DNA from: Citrus sinensis
Taxonomy: Eukaryota; Streptophyta; Magnoliopsida; Sapindales; Rutaceae
Direction: 5' to 3'
DNA length: 64,000 nt
NCBI RefSeq assembly: GCF_022201045.2
Contig: NC_068561.1
Coordinates: forward strand, 23,380,501 to 23,444,500
Part shown: positions 46,732 to 59,240 of the stretch, in pieces
Layout of the letters: each line of letters starts with the position of its first letter
How positions within the stretch are numbered: the first letter of the stretch is position 1
Program-made: the position numbers and the translations under genes
The notes under the pieces: generated by a model
Told to the model about the DNA's origin: nothing
The model's input: only the letters and a program-made list of their open reading frames with translations
Database searches by the model: none

Positions 46732-48428
46732 ATGCCTGCTGTTTCAGGAATTGATAAGGGTAATGGCAGAGTGTACCCTGGATACCTTACCCCATTCGTC
46801 GCAATCACATGTATCGTTGCTGCCATGGGTGGCCTCATCTTTGGTTACGATATTGGGATTTCTGGTAAATATATTTATACTTACATACATATTAACTAGC
46901 TAATTAAGTACTATAGTATTGTGAATTATGAGTTATGCTGACGGTTTAATCAAAATATTAATCTAGCTAACTGCATAAATAATATAACGCAGGTGGTGTG
47001 ACCTCAATGCCTTCGTTTTTGAAGAGTTTTTTCCCATCGGTGTACGAGAAGCAACAAGCAAACTCGTCAGCGAATCAGTACTGTCAATATAACAGCGAGT
47101 CGTTGACTTTGTTCACGTCTTCGCTATACTTGGCTGCTTTGATAGCATCGCTTGTAGCATCATCGGTGACAAGAAAATTCGGAAGAAAGTGGTCGATGTT
47201 ATTCGGTGGGGTTCTGTTTCTTGCTGGTGCATTAATCAATGGCTTGGCCCAAGACGTTTGGATGCTTATTGTTGGCCGTCTTTTGCTCGGTTTCGGTATC
47301 GGCTTCGCTAATCAGTCTGTGCCACTCTACCTCTCTGAGATGGCTCCCTCTAAATACAGAGGAGCCTTGAACATTGGGTTTCAATTGTCAATCACCGTTG
47401 GAATTTTAGTGGCCAACGTGTTGAATTTTTTCGTTGCTAAGATTAAGGGTGGCTGGGGATGGCGTTTGAGCTTAGGTGGTGCCATGGTCCCTGCCCTTAT
47501 CATCACCGTCGGTTCAGTTTTCCTCCCGGACACACCAAATTCAATGATTGAACGCGGCCAGCACGATGAAGCCAGAAAGCAACTTAGAAAAGTTCGCGGT
47601 GTTAATGATGTTGACGGAGAATTTAATGATCTTGTTGCAGCCAGTGAAGCATCCAAGCAAGTTGAACATCCTTGGAGGAATTTGTTGAGAAGGAAATATA
47701 GGCCTCACCTTACCATGGCTGTTCTGATTCCCTTCTTCCAGCAATTCACTGGCATTAATGTTATCATGTTTTACGCTCCTGTTTTGTTCGACACAATTGG
47801 TTTCGGCAATGATGCATCACTCATGTCCGCTGTGATCACCGGTCTAGTCAATGTTTCCGCAACATTTGTATCAATTTGTACTGTCGACAAGTGGGGAAGA
47901 AGACGTCTTTTCCTTGAAGGTGGTGCTCAAATGTTAATCTGCCAGGCCGTTGTTGCTGCTTGCATCGGTTATAAATTTGGAGTTGATGGGAATCCTGGAG
48001 AGTTGCCCAAGTGGTATGCCTTTGTGGTCGTAATTTTCATCTGCATATACGTTGCCGCGTTTGCCTGGTCTTGGGGTCCTCTTGGATGGTTGGTGCCCAG
48101 TGAAATTTTCCCACTCGAAATCCGGTCAGCAGCACAGAGCGTGAATGTTTCTGTGAACATGGCATTCACATTCTTGGTTGCACAAGTATTCTTAAACATG
48201 CTTTGCCATCTCAAGTTTGGCCTGTTCATTTTCTTCGCATTCTTCGTCGTGCTGATGACCATTTTTATCTACTTCTTCTTGCCCGAGACTAAAGGAATTC
48301 CAATCGAAGAAATGGGTCAAGTGTGGAAGAACCATTGGTTCTGGTCCCGTTATGTTGGCCAAGATGATTTCCTCGCCAATGGAGGCCTGGAGATGCACAA
48401 AGAAGAAACTGCTGTCAACAATGTCTGA
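46732..48428 (+). CDS. hexose/H+ symporter (STP monosaccharide transporter, MFS)
   Basis: Two exons (46732-46864 and 46993-48428) give 522 aa, the family norm. Signatures of plant STP proteins are all present: [21 protein letters not shown] in helix 1; [17 protein letters not shown] with the lid-domain Cys; [80 protein letters not shown]; and [14 protein letters not shown] with [11 protein letters not shown] at the end. Twelve membrane helices are expected. It moves glucose-type hexoses with protons across the plasma membrane. Many STP genes have three introns; here only the first is kept. The start is the ATG after a purine-rich leader end. Which STP number it corresponds to is not decidable by eye. 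Confidence 0.93.
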
Positions 48429-49098
48429 TCTGCATGCTCAACTCCATCCGGATTTTTGTTTAGTTTCTATTTTTATTTTTTATATTTTTTAACAGTAAGT
48501 AGTAGTAGTACAGTTATTCTGTCGGTTTATTATTCTAGCCTTATCAATGCCTTTTCTATTCGACTTTAGTAGTGTTTATTACAATTTCTAAAGAAATTAA
48601 TTTCATGTAAGTTTTTACTTTAATCATTTTCCTTGTTTGGGTTCTCTGTTTTTCCTTTTTTTTTTTTTTTATTCATCAGAAATCGTCACTCTTACAATTT
48701 GGACCAAGAAATTCTTCACACAGGAATCTGAAGAAAAATTAACAAGGATTGAAAACATGACTGAAACTTGATGTGAAACTGTGAAAACTTGGAGAGTTAC
48801 ACGTTGGTATTATTATTCTTTAACTGAACGATGCCTGTCCACGTAAGTGCTCATGTACGACCAAAAAATCCGTGGTTTTGCAATTTATCACATGCCCTTT
48901 CACTTGTTCATATTTGAACAATACACCAAACCTTTTAGCTTTATTCCACATTTTTACTCTAAGAGTCAACCGTTTGTTCAATAGTTCTCATGATATAAAA
49001 ACTTACAAAATTATTAAAATACATTTTTTGCTGCTCAATATTTTTATGAACTGGTCAACTAATAATTTTTTTTTAAAAATACCCACGTGGTTGCCATA
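48429..49098. other. 3' flank of the transporter, with a duplicated block
   Basis: The first 200 bp are 3' UTR. From about 48820 to 49100 the sequence matches, with divergence, the block at 52765-52900 upstream of the MATE gene: GAACGATGCCT ... TAAGTGCT ... ATGTA, then TAATAATTTTTTTT ... GCATAAAGCA/TACATAAAGCA. This ties the neighbouring MATE fragment to a local rearranged duplication. Confidence 0.6.
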
Positions 49099-49383
49099 TT
49101 ACGAGAGCATAAAGCAGAATTTGCAGCAGGCTTCGACAGAAGTCTGAGGGTCTTGGCCTATTGATATTCGTACTTTGTCCATGAATATCCAAAGAACAGA
49201 TATTGGGATACAGATTGAAATGCAAAAGAATATGGCAGAGTAAGTATAGGTTCCAGTTTTATGGTATTGCTCTGCTCCATATGCTTGTCCACAAAGAGTC
49301 TCTAATGCACAGGTGAAACCGAACTGCTCAAGATTTAAAGGTACTTTGCACATTAGCATGGAAAATATGGAGTAAACTAACAA
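49099..49383 (-). pseudogene. MATE transporter, isolated part of exon 2
   Basis: On the minus strand a sequence closely like the first part of exon 2 of the MATE gene at 50152-52439: [21 protein letters not shown], then [27 protein letters not shown] and [12 protein letters not shown]. It keeps the CAG acceptor before TTCGG. The match ends near 49110 and none of the later exons follow. It is too short to make a transporter. Confidence 0.85.
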
Positions 49384-50151
49384 GATCAGTTAGAATATTG
49401 CTTGTTCAATGATCGAGCTCGAAAAGTAACTCAAAATTTCTTAGTATCTTAAAAGTGGTAACTGATTAATTCTTCACCAATAATTGATCAAAGTTAATTA
49501 ATTTGTTGATCTTGGCCGAGGCATAATAGACGTGTTTGGTACTCACACCTGTGAAAGGCAAGCTAAAGCAAAGTTTCAGAGCTGATTGCCCATTACAGAT
49601 AAATTTTACTAGTGACCAGTTAGAGTTGATAGCACATTGTTAGGTGTTTGATAGAAGTTCAAGCGAGCACGGGCAAATTGTTAGGATGCAATAACAGAAA
49701 AGACATACAAGGCAGGGTCATTAGACTAATTAAACCCAGCATGCTTTGACGTGGAGAAGAAAATGAAAAGAAATAAAAAATAAAAAAGTAAAGCAGCTTT
49801 AATGATGAAAAACAAAAGGGAATAAAGAAAATATTACTAGTGGAATGAAGCCTACCAAAATTCACTGGTATATAATTAGCTGCCTGATGTTAGCACTGCC
49901 AATTCTACACAGATTTGTTGTTGTTTTGTATCTGTGGCTAATTTAATTTCACATGTTAGTGACATTGAGATATTTCTGTCAAGACTCATCGCTGCGGAAC
50001 TTGAAAAGCAGTGTGTAAAAATACATTTTAAAAGAAATTTGCTGCAATTAATGCAATAATGTCATTGTGGAATCCAGCTTGTAGCTGTCATCTAAGAAAT
50101 CTTGTTATGATGGCAACATAATTGTGCAGTTAATTACTTTATTACATCAAA
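49384..50151. other. spacer between MATE fragment and MATE gene 1
   Basis: AT-rich, with no coding exon. It includes the 3' UTR of MATE gene 1, directly below 50152. Confidence 0.5.
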
Positions 50152-52439
50152 TCAAACCGATCTATTACCAGCTGAATATGTTCCCTCAAATATCCTCTCC
50201 CTTGCCATTCTCGCCTGGAAATATCCACAAGCAAACCCAATCACGAAACAAATTCAAGGATGATTCATTGTTAAAGAAACAAACACTTATTGAAGAATGA
50301 GTGAAATGAGCTTGAAACCTGCTTTCGCCAATTTGTGGTAACAGTAATGATTGCAAGCACAATTGCTTGTACAGCTGAGCCGATCATTATTCCAATCCAA
50401 AGGCCTTTTCCTCTAAGATTAAGAACAAAACATAACACAGATGCTAATGGAATTCCAACGATATAATACGCACCAAGATTTACATAAGCCCCTATGTGCT
50501 GCCACCCAGTTCCTCTAGCGACTCCTGATGAAAGAACAAATTGATGAAAAATTAATGCAAATATGTCCTGGTACTTCTGCCACCCAAGATTATTCGCTGG
50601 TATTTCTTTAGATGAGTGCAAATAAATCCTGAGGGGAAAAGCTCACCGGATAGTACTGATTGAAGACTGTCCATGATAATAGAGAAACTCAGCAGAGGAA
50701 CTAATTCACTGACATAATTCACAACGTCCTTGTCACTGTTGAATGCATATGCCAATACATAGCGGCAGCAGAAGAGAATTGTGCCCACTATGACAGCCTC
50801 TGTGACTGCAAGAACCATCACGACACAGGCAGCCAACTGAGCTGCCTGTGGATTTCCCGCTCCTAATTCATTTGATACCCGAGTGCTACAAAATGGTAGG
50901 TTGCATATATCTCAGTACAAAGAAATTATCAGGGCACTGATATAGTCAGATAATAGAATTGTATTTTGGAATAAGATATAGATCAAACCTTGCAGCAGCA
51001 CCAATTCCATATGGTATAAAGTAGTGTGTTGATGAGATGGTAAGGCTGCAAGATGAAGATCAAAGAAAATTAAATCAATCCTACTGAGAGTTTCCCCAAA
51101 CTAAAGCCAAACACAAATGTTGAAGCTTACCATATAGAAAGAACCGATGTTTCAAGTTTGGAATTTGGTAGAAGTCCAGAGAGTAATATCAGAATCTCAA
51201 ACGACCACCATTCAAGACTATAATGATTGAAACAAAAGAACACAATATAAACAAATAACAACAAAAACTTAACAAAAACATTGCAAAGTGAGATTGAGAA
51301 ATTACCAAAACATTACAACAGTGGGGAGGGCAAAGGAGAAAAACTCCTTAATGCAAGAGAAAATGTCACTGAAGATAAATACGCGAGTTTTCTCACATGA
51401 CGAAGAGTATCTCATATAAAGGGCTAGGATGACTGCATTCAAACAGTACGATAAACCAATGGCTAATGCTGCTCCTACAATTCTGAAGTTTGCTTTAAAC
51501 ACTAGATACCAACAAAGAAGAATATGGAAACACAGAGTTGCACATGCGCTCAAGAACAATGGAAGAATCAAGCTCTGAGACTGGAGATTGTGAATTAGTG
51601 GTCGAAGGACAGCAAATGCAAGTAATGCAGGTATGAGCGAAATTGAGAAATTGCAGGCTTCGGTGGCAATCTCAGGGTCTTGGCCTAGCAGTATTAATAC
51701 TTTGTCCATGAATATCCAAAGAACAGAGATTGGGAAACAAATTGCAATGCAAAAGAACATAGCAGAGTAAGTATACGTTCCAATCTGTTGATACTGCTTT
51801 GCTCCATAAGCTTGTCCACATAGAGTCTCTAATGCACAGGCGAAACCGAACTGCCCAAAATTCAAAGCTCCAATGAATACAATATACATAAACACTTGAC
51901 AAGTCTGAAAATGAATCAGAAACTCAAATATGAAGACATAATTTTGCAGGCTAATCAGAAACTGTCATTTTTTTAGACTATTCATCCATATATGGACCTT
52001 AAAATGAGTCACTGACACCAAGATTGAACCTTAAAGCCAAGGTTTTAAGTCTTAATAAACAAAATTCATCTCAGCTCCTGCTCTTCTAGTATACACGCTT
52101 TTAATTAGTATTGCAAGGGGGTAAATAATTACACATATGAAATGAAAGCAAGGTTTGTAAGAATAAGAATAAGGGAATAAGGAAAGTGTAGATTACAAGT
52201 GGAATGATGCCAGTGACATTAGTGAAAGAGGTGGCGATGGCGACACTGGCAAGTGTAAGTTCACCAAGGTGTCCCGCCATCATCAGCGACACAGCTGGTA
52301 AAAGGTACTGTGAAACCGTGACCCCCACCATGGGCGCTGCCAAGAAGCTCAACTTCTTCAGCTCTTCCACAAACGCTCCTCGTGTGACCACCCATTTCGT
52401 CTCTTCTTCCCTGCTCTCTCCCAGAAGCGGCTCCTCCAT
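50152..52439 (-). CDS. MATE efflux transporter (DETOXIFICATION family), gene 1
   Basis: Seven exons on the minus strand: 52439-52197, 51850-51306, 51217-51131, 51045-50989, 50885-50647, 50524-50319 and 50214-50152, giving 479 aa. Family features: [20 protein letters not shown] in helix 1, [20 protein letters not shown] in helix 2, [51 protein letters not shown], and [22 protein letters not shown]. About twelve membrane helices are expected. MATE proteins export organic cations, flavonoids or other small molecules using H+ or Na+ gradients, at the vacuole or plasma membrane; the substrate is unknown. The exon 2 start at 51850 matches the paralogue. An earlier in-frame acceptor (exon start 51904) would add 18 residues. 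Exon phases equal those of gene 2. Confidence 0.93.
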
Positions 52440-53734
52440 TTTTCTGTGTATGCTAACTAGGAGTAGTAATCTCACTGGATTCTTTTCATTTTCTTCTCTT
52501 ACTTCTATGATTGCAATGGTTGTACAGTTCGAGAACAAAAGTCAGCATGAGCGTGGACTCGAGGTGTAATTGGCTTTGGTGTTTGGCATTTTGGCTTTTA
52601 ACGCACGTCTCATACGTGGTCGCCAGAAGTCTCACGTGCGACAAGTTTTTCAACATCTTCGCATGACTGTTGAGTTTGATCTGGTGAGTTAAAAGATTGC
52701 TGGGAACCAACTCATTCAATCGGGCCCTACTAAGGGAGGGGCGGGCCTTGTACAAGGAGGAGGAGAGTTAATTGAACGATGCCTATGTACAGGTAAGTGC
52801 TAATGTATGCCCGAAAAAAGATACCTGTGAAATGCTTAATTAATAATTTTTTTTCAAATACACTTGTAGTTCCCTTGTTATGAGTACATAAAGCACCGGC
52901 GACTCTCCTCTAATACAAGTTTAAAGTTACTACGAAATTAAATACCTTTTAGAACAGTCTTTAAAGACTTAACCGAGTAAATTTTAATCAGCTTTATACT
53001 AAAAAATTTAATTGATTATTTAGTTCTCTCAATCTTAATGAGAGAATACTCTAGAAATTAATGGTTGGTGGCATACGAACTAAAAAATTTTAAGAAAAAT
53101 AATTAGATTTTTCTTGGACGATGCTTATGTGTTGAATTGGGATCAAGGTGTTTAGTTGTTCTCTATTCTACTTATTGTTAACCTTTTTTTTTTCTTTTTT
53201 CTTTTTAGTCTTCTCTTCTCATTAAACAGACACTAAGGCAAAATTAGTAAATTATTTTATTATTGGTCTTATCGTGAGTAGAAAATCATTGGTGCAAATT
53301 CAATTATTTAGATCAACAAAAATTTTGGGATATGAATAAATGAGAAAATTTTGAATATTCCTAAAATATTATTCCTTTTGTATCGTGAGTAGAATATGAC
53401 CACCTTATTTTAACTCAAGCTTTTTATTTAAAATTTTGACATAAATTCTCATCTATAAACTTTGTGGCAAAATCTTAAGTTGAAATAGGGAGAAAAAAAT
53501 CTAAAGAATGTATAAAATTTGTAGAAAGAAAAGCTGCACGTGAGCACGTGAGATATGTCAAAATCAAAATTCATCAATACATCAAATTTCATATACATGG
53601 CAACTTAAACTCGCACAGCTCAATGGAAAAATTTAACTTTTATCAAAAAGTAACGTTGCATCCTCATTTTACCTCTAACTCTAAGAGGTCTTGCAATGGC
53701 CAAAGTAGCCAGTCAATCTTTCTTTTGACGCTAT
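52440..53734. other. spacer between the two MATE genes
   Basis: This is the promoter of MATE gene 1 and the 3' flank of MATE gene 2. A block at 52765-52900 is shared with 48820-49100. The phrase TATCGTGAGTAGAA occurs twice, near 53270 and 53380. Otherwise AT-rich without exons. Confidence 0.5.
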
Positions 53735-55980
53735 TTAATCATTCTGTACAGCAGAACACCCATCAACTACTCTCATCCTGGCCATAGCTGCCTGCATTGA
53801 GGAGTTGCTAAAGTTTAACAATGAAAAATAAAGCAACGAAAAAATAAATTTAATTTGAATTAATCAAGAACCTGTTTTTTCCAGTTTGTGAAAGTTGTAG
53901 CAAGAGAGAGAAGGCTGGACTGCACAACAGAGCCAGCCACTATTCCGATCCAAAGTCCCTTTCCTCTTAAATGTGCTACAAAACCCAACATGGCACCCAC
54001 TGGCAACCCAACTAAATAAAATGCCCCAAGGTTAATGTACACCCCTATATGCTGCCATCCACACCCTTTCGCAACCCCTATTGCAAACGTAGAATCCACC
54101 TTTATTAAGAATTGAAAATTTGAACCGCATTTGAATCCCAGATGTTTTGTGGTTTGTGTATTCAAGAGATAATTACCAACTGATCTAGTCAACACCAACC
54201 TCTTGGATGTATACTTTATATGTGTGTGTCTATATATATATATATATATAGCATGTATCTATTTAACTATTACGACATTTACCGAATGATATATAAGTCA
54301 ACAGTGACTCTTCAGTCTCCCATACTATTATCCAACAAAGATTTTAATTGAAAGAAGTGTAATTAGAAAGCAACTACTAACCAGAAAAAACAGCTTGTAA
54401 GCTGTCTGTAATAACTGAGAGACAAATCAGAGGAGCCATAACAGCAATATAATGCACAACTTGGCTGTCTTTGGTGTAAGCGTAACCCAAAAAATAGCGG
54501 CAGCAGAAGAGGATCGTGCCGACTATCACTGCCTCTACCACAGCATAAGTTGTTGCAGCCCATACAGCCACTCTAGCTGCTTGCGGATTCCCAGCTCCAA
54601 GCTCATTTGAAACTCGAGTACTATACATGACATATATATTAACATGCACATAGTCAAATGCTAGCCTGCTCCATTTGTATTATTTTAAAAAAAATGCAAA
54701 TCACAGGGAGCAACCAAAAGCAAGAAAAAAAAAAAGACCTTGCAGCTACTCCAAAAGCATATGGTATTGTGAAGTGCAATGTTGAAATTGTAAGGCTGAT
54801 CATAAAACAACAACGATTAGAAGCATATACAGTTTAATTCTAGGACAATTTATAAGTCAAAATTAAATAGTTATAACTAAAATAGGAGCTAATTACCAAA
54901 TTGAAAGTACTGAAGTCTCCAGCTTGGGATTCGGTAAAAGGCCGGACAACAAAATTAAGATCTCCATCGACCACCATTTTAGACTAATTAATCACCATAA
55001 TCGATCACCATAAGAGAGAGACTTTTGAGATTAAAAGAGAAGAAACAACACAAAAAGCAAAATTACCATTCTAAGAGAAAAGAGGAATAATTACCAAACC
55101 ATTATGGCAGAAGGTATAGCCAAGCGAAAGAACTGTCCAATGGCTAGGAAAGATTCTTTAGAAACCGGGGCGCGAGTTTTCTCACAAGCTGAGGAGTACA
55201 TCATGTACAATCCGAGCAGTATCACATTCAACCAAGTTGATAGACTGAAGGCTAGAGCTGCACCCATGCTTCCTAATTCTAGTTTGAACACAAGAGTCCA
55301 GCACGCGGGTATATGAAAACATAGAATTAGAAAAGAACTTGCAAACATGGGAAGAATCAAGCTCTGAGTCTGAAAGTATCGGGTTAGTGGTTTCAGGATT
55401 GCACTCCCGAATAATGCAGGGATTAGCCACATTGAATACTTGCGTGCTTCGTGGGAGATTACAGGATCTTGGCCTATTAGAGGTAACAATTTGTCCATAA
55501 AAATCCACAACAGGCAAACTAGAGGGCAAACAAGAATCAACGAAATTATGGCAGTGTAAGTATGAACTCCAAGCTTCCGAAATTGTGCTGCTCCATAAGC
55601 TTGCCCACATAGAGTTTCCAATCCACCAGCCATTCCTGACTGCTTGGCAAGTCCAAATTAAATTCAATCATTAATCACCAAAATTATCTCTAGGATTAAT
55701 TAAACCTGAAGATGAAGGTAATGTGAGTAGAGAGCAGCAAACTTACTAGAAGACTAAAGCCGGTAACATTTGTGAGAGAGGTGGCGATGGCTACACTAGA
55801 CAGGGCAAGCTGGCTTAGATGTCCCACCATTACCGTTGACACAACTTGCAGAAGGTACTGCAACACAGAGACTGCCACCATTGGTGCCGCGATACGGCCA
55901 GCCTTCTTCAGCTCTTCCATAAATCCACCCCATGTAATTGCCCATCTCTTCTCCTGGCTCTCTCCAACTTCCATATCCAT
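53735..55980 (-). CDS. MATE efflux transporter (DETOXIFICATION family), gene 2
   Basis: Seven exons: 55980-55747, 55639-55095, 54983-54897, 54795-54739, 54620-54382, 54077-53872 and 53791-53735, giving 474 aa. Exons 2 to 6 have exactly the same lengths as in gene 1 (545, 87, 57, 239 and 206), showing a tandem duplication. Key features are [90 protein letters not shown] and [22 protein letters not shown]. The chosen start, [15 protein letters not shown], gives a short cytosolic N-terminus like other members. The last exon ([11 protein letters not shown] ...) is the least conserved and rests on the acceptor and phase. Substrate unknown. Confidence 0.92.
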
Positions 55981-58154
55981 GCAAAATTGATAAATGATAA
56001 TAATGATGGTATCTTAGTTTGCTTTGCCACTATTAATAAAAAGAGCCAATCCAAAGAAACACGAAGTTCGTATGCTGTCCTCTGTTTTGGCTTTGCTTGA
56101 GAATTCAATATTAACGATTTAATGTTTTGACTGTTTCAAGAGAGCAGCATCCTGAGAAGTTCAAATTAGTGGAGTCTAATGGGTCATTGAACATCAATTA
56201 AAATTTCATTCAGACCCAACTTTTCAGAGCAGAACTTCTATTAAGTTTTTCACTAGGAAATGCATATTTGTCATATGCCCTTGGCGCAGCTCAGCAGCTG
56301 TGAAAGCCCCTCGATCATTTAAAGAAAGTTTGAGTAATGCTGTCATATAATTGCTGGTGTTCAATCGGTCAGATTTTTCATCTTTTCTCGATCTTTTAAA
56401 AAATCATAATAATAATTATAATAGATAGGGAGACACGTAGGTGGGATTGAGATTTTGTCTGATATGGCTTGATTTGAAGTATTTTTTGATATCTGCATAT
56501 AGTAGGTACACTCTTATCTTCTGAGTGATGGGCTTCATTTTTGGCCGTTCTGAACAAAAATTTCTGTGGAATATAATAAAGGAGAGGAATAAAAAAGCAT
56601 ATCGCAAATTGGGTGTACTGTCTCACATCTGAATCATTTAATAATGCGTTTGGAAGCACATTTTTGACTAGTTACTACATAATATCAGCTTAGAAGAAAC
56701 AGATGCGATTCCCCTAGTAGCTTTCAAATTTCAATCAGTTGTATGCGAGCGTTCCTTAACAGATGAGAAGAAAGAAAAATGGCAAAACAGGAAAAAAAAA
56801 ATTCTGATGTTTCTAGTGTCAGTAGATCCTATTGAAATATATATTTTTCACTTGATAATAACTACTTTAGAATTATCCTAAGATAGAACACGAATCAAAC
56901 TACACACATAAAATAATAAATAATAAAAAAATATTATAACTTTAATCGTATGATTATTAAAATATATTTTATTGTAGAGTGGTTCCAACATAACCGGACA
57001 CTTTTCACTTTCTTCCCCTTAACTATGTTAGACTTTACGTCTAAATTCGCACTTGTCTCTCAAGGTTTTGATGGACTGTTAACATGGACTAAATGAATAG
57101 AAATACATAGATACCCTTGATTTGAAGCAAAATAACCATGCCAGGAAACGAAACAGCTCGTGTATAAAGAGATGACAGTGTTAATTTGGACAAAAAGTCT
57201 ATTAAACTGTGGGTTGGACAAAATCCATTCGAGGATAATGAAAAATATCTATTTTGATATAATGTATAGGGTATACCGATTCAAAACTCAAAGTCGTTTC
57301 GTTCTTTAAAAAATTTCACTGCTTTAAAAATTAAAAAATCACATTTATAATTAATTTTTTTATCATGCTCTAAATTCTTTCTTTTTTTTTTTTTGGTCAA
57401 CATCGTCAAATTTTATTAAGAATTACCTATGCCTTGATCGATCAAATCAATGGACATTTCGTTCTTATTTGATAAAATCAATAGCCATTTGGTTCTTATT
57501 TAATGTGTTCCAATGGTAAATCTATTTGAGAATTCAATTTTTTCCCCCTCATAATTGAATTTTTTTTTTTTTTTTTTGGGGAAAAAGTTAACATGTCAAT
57601 TTCTGCCAAAAAAGTGGCTGTGCATTCACATAAAATTGGCATTTTTCTATATATCAATGTGATCTTATGGATATATATTCATTTTTCTGTACATATATGG
57701 AATGATGATGCTACGTGACTTTTTTCTTTTTTGAATTTTATGATGTTATAATCACAAATTTGTCTTATTACTTATTCTCAAGGAATACTGTAATAGTAGT
57801 GCCCACCTTTTTTCTTTTTTAAATTACATGAGGGGATGTGGAAATTTTTCCAACCTGTGAGCAATGTGAGGTAGAAGGCAAACTTGTCCATTTTCAATTC
57901 CCAAACCCGTAAGAATCAGACTTTTTTTTTTTAAATGATCAAATAAATACAATTGGCTACTTCTGCCAGACAGGAACAATACAAGTGTCTTAACATGTCG
58001 ATCAAATGGCCAAAAGTAAAACGCAATCCCTAAGTTAACTTACAATTGCTAAAAATGACGTAAAAATGAATATCAAGCAAATGGATCAAATAGGACCAGT
58101 ATCATTATTTTACCTTGTCTTTAATCGTTGTAAGTTGCATTTTAGGGAGACAAA

Positions 58155-58252
<98 letters not shown>

Positions 58253-58448
58253 TTGGAAAATGCTACTTCCCTCGGGTCAAACCCTAAATTATTTCAAAAC
58301 GGCGTCGTTTTGGTTGTCTTTTTTTTCTTTTTACTTGCATGAAACGTAGTCATTTGAGCTAGTAAAAACAAAACAAACTAAAACAGAAAAAACTCAAGTG
58401 CTTCTCTTCTCTGCCCCTTTCTTACTTTCCTTTTGACAAACCACGGAA
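55981..58448. other. 2.4-kb spacer with a long trinucleotide repeat
   Basis: The proximal part is the MATE gene 2 promoter. The rest is AT-rich DNA with homopolymers. A long AAT repeat lies at 58155-58249, and one inverted-repeat arm lies at 58270-58330. No exon recognised. Confidence 0.5.
58155..58249 (+). repeat. AAT trinucleotide microsatellite, about 32 units
   Basis: Ninety-five bases of perfect AAT repeats. It would read as poly-isoleucine in one frame, which is not a gene. Likely highly variable in length. Confidence 0.97.
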
Positions 58449-59216
58449 TCACACCCACAAACAACAATCACCCACGGTCACGCGAACAGCCGGCACAGAC
58501 GAAGGACAAGCCCACAGACGACGAACCACCGCATCGAAATCTCTATCCACATCACCGGCACCATCATCGTAGGTTCGTAACAAACCGTCGTAAGTTAAAC
58601 CCTTCTCACCGTCAATGAACTCGCCGTAAGTACGGAATACTTCGTCGATAATTGCGTTGATTTGTTCGTCGCTGAATTCGACTCGAGGGTTTACGGCCAC
58701 CAATAAAGCCGCCATTTCTTCTCTATTAAGGCCACCGTCGCGGTTCGTGTCAAATTGTTGAAAAATTCTCTTCACTTTCTCTAATCTGCTTCCTCTCGTA
58801 GCCATTTTTTTTTTCCCTTTTTCTGGGAGTCAGTTTGGTTTCTCAGTGTTTGTTTGAGAAAGCGAAATTAGTAGATAATGGAATATAAGGAAAAGTTGAT
58901 AAAAAGGCAAAGGGTGGTTACTTTAAATTTAAAATTTGAAACCCTAATTCATTTCAATTGAGGTTTGTTTAATTGTTGGTGAGAATAATGATAATGATGG
59001 CTTAATTCTGGGTTTTGTTGGATCTGAATGAATTCTTAACGGCAAAAGTTAAAGAGTAGAAGAAGGGCGAGAGGACGGACTCTCATTCTTTCCCTTTTTT
59101 TCTTTTAATTTTAAATATATCAAAAACGGCAGCGTGTTGGAGAAGTAAAAAAGAAAAAAAAATTAAAACAAAACGACGCCGTTTTATTTTTTTCGGGATT
59201 TGACCCGGGGCAAACA
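58270..59216. repeat. inverted repeats bracketing the EF-hand fragment
   Basis: The left arm (about 58270-58330) reads CTCGGGTCAAACCCTAA, then a core CAAAACGGCGTCGTTTTGG, then a T-rich end. The right arm (about 59150-59216), read in reverse, gives CCCGGGTCAAATCCCGA, the core AAAACGGCGTCGTTTTG and a T-rich end. The order and orientation match over about 60 bp with divergence. The core alone is a motif often met near plant promoters, so chance pairing of two promoter motifs is possible. No target duplication was found. Confidence 0.55.
58449..58805 (-). CDS. truncated EF-hand protein (5' piece of a Ca2+-binding TPR gene)
   Basis: A 118-residue frame starting MATRGSRLEKVKRIFQQFD. Residues 1-90 match the N-terminus of the plant calcium-binding tetratricopeptide proteins (about 800 aa): an EF-hand loop DTNRDGGLNREE, NPRVEFSDEQINAI, then EVFRTYGEFIDGEKG and TYDGLLRTYDDGAGD. 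After DRDFDA the sequence leaves the family and ends with 26 unrelated residues rich in Val, Cys and Trp. The TPR part is absent downstream. The EF-hand loop keeps the usual acidic and Gly positions, so Ca2+ binding is possible if the protein is made. It is a fragment duplicate, perhaps moved with its own promoter; see the inverted repeats on both sides. Confidence 0.75.
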   Translation of the reverse strand: MATRGSRLEKVKRIFQQFDTNRDGGLNREEMAALLVAVNPRVEFSDEQINAIIDEVFRTYGEFIDGEKGLTYDGLLRTYDDGAGDVDRDFDAVVRRLWACPSSVPAVRVTVGDCCLWV

Positions 59217-59240
59217 TCAGCACTCCTAACAATTTGAGTA
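58806..59240 (-). promoter_or_regulatory. 5' flank of the EF-hand fragment
   Basis: Leader and flank of the truncated gene up to the right inverted-repeat arm. It may have been copied together with the coding part from the parent gene. No other exon. Confidence 0.4.

Noticed and set aside
58066-58287. Open frame with a long poly-isoleucine run
   Set aside because: It is only the translation of the AAT microsatellite. No flanking coding signal or homology.
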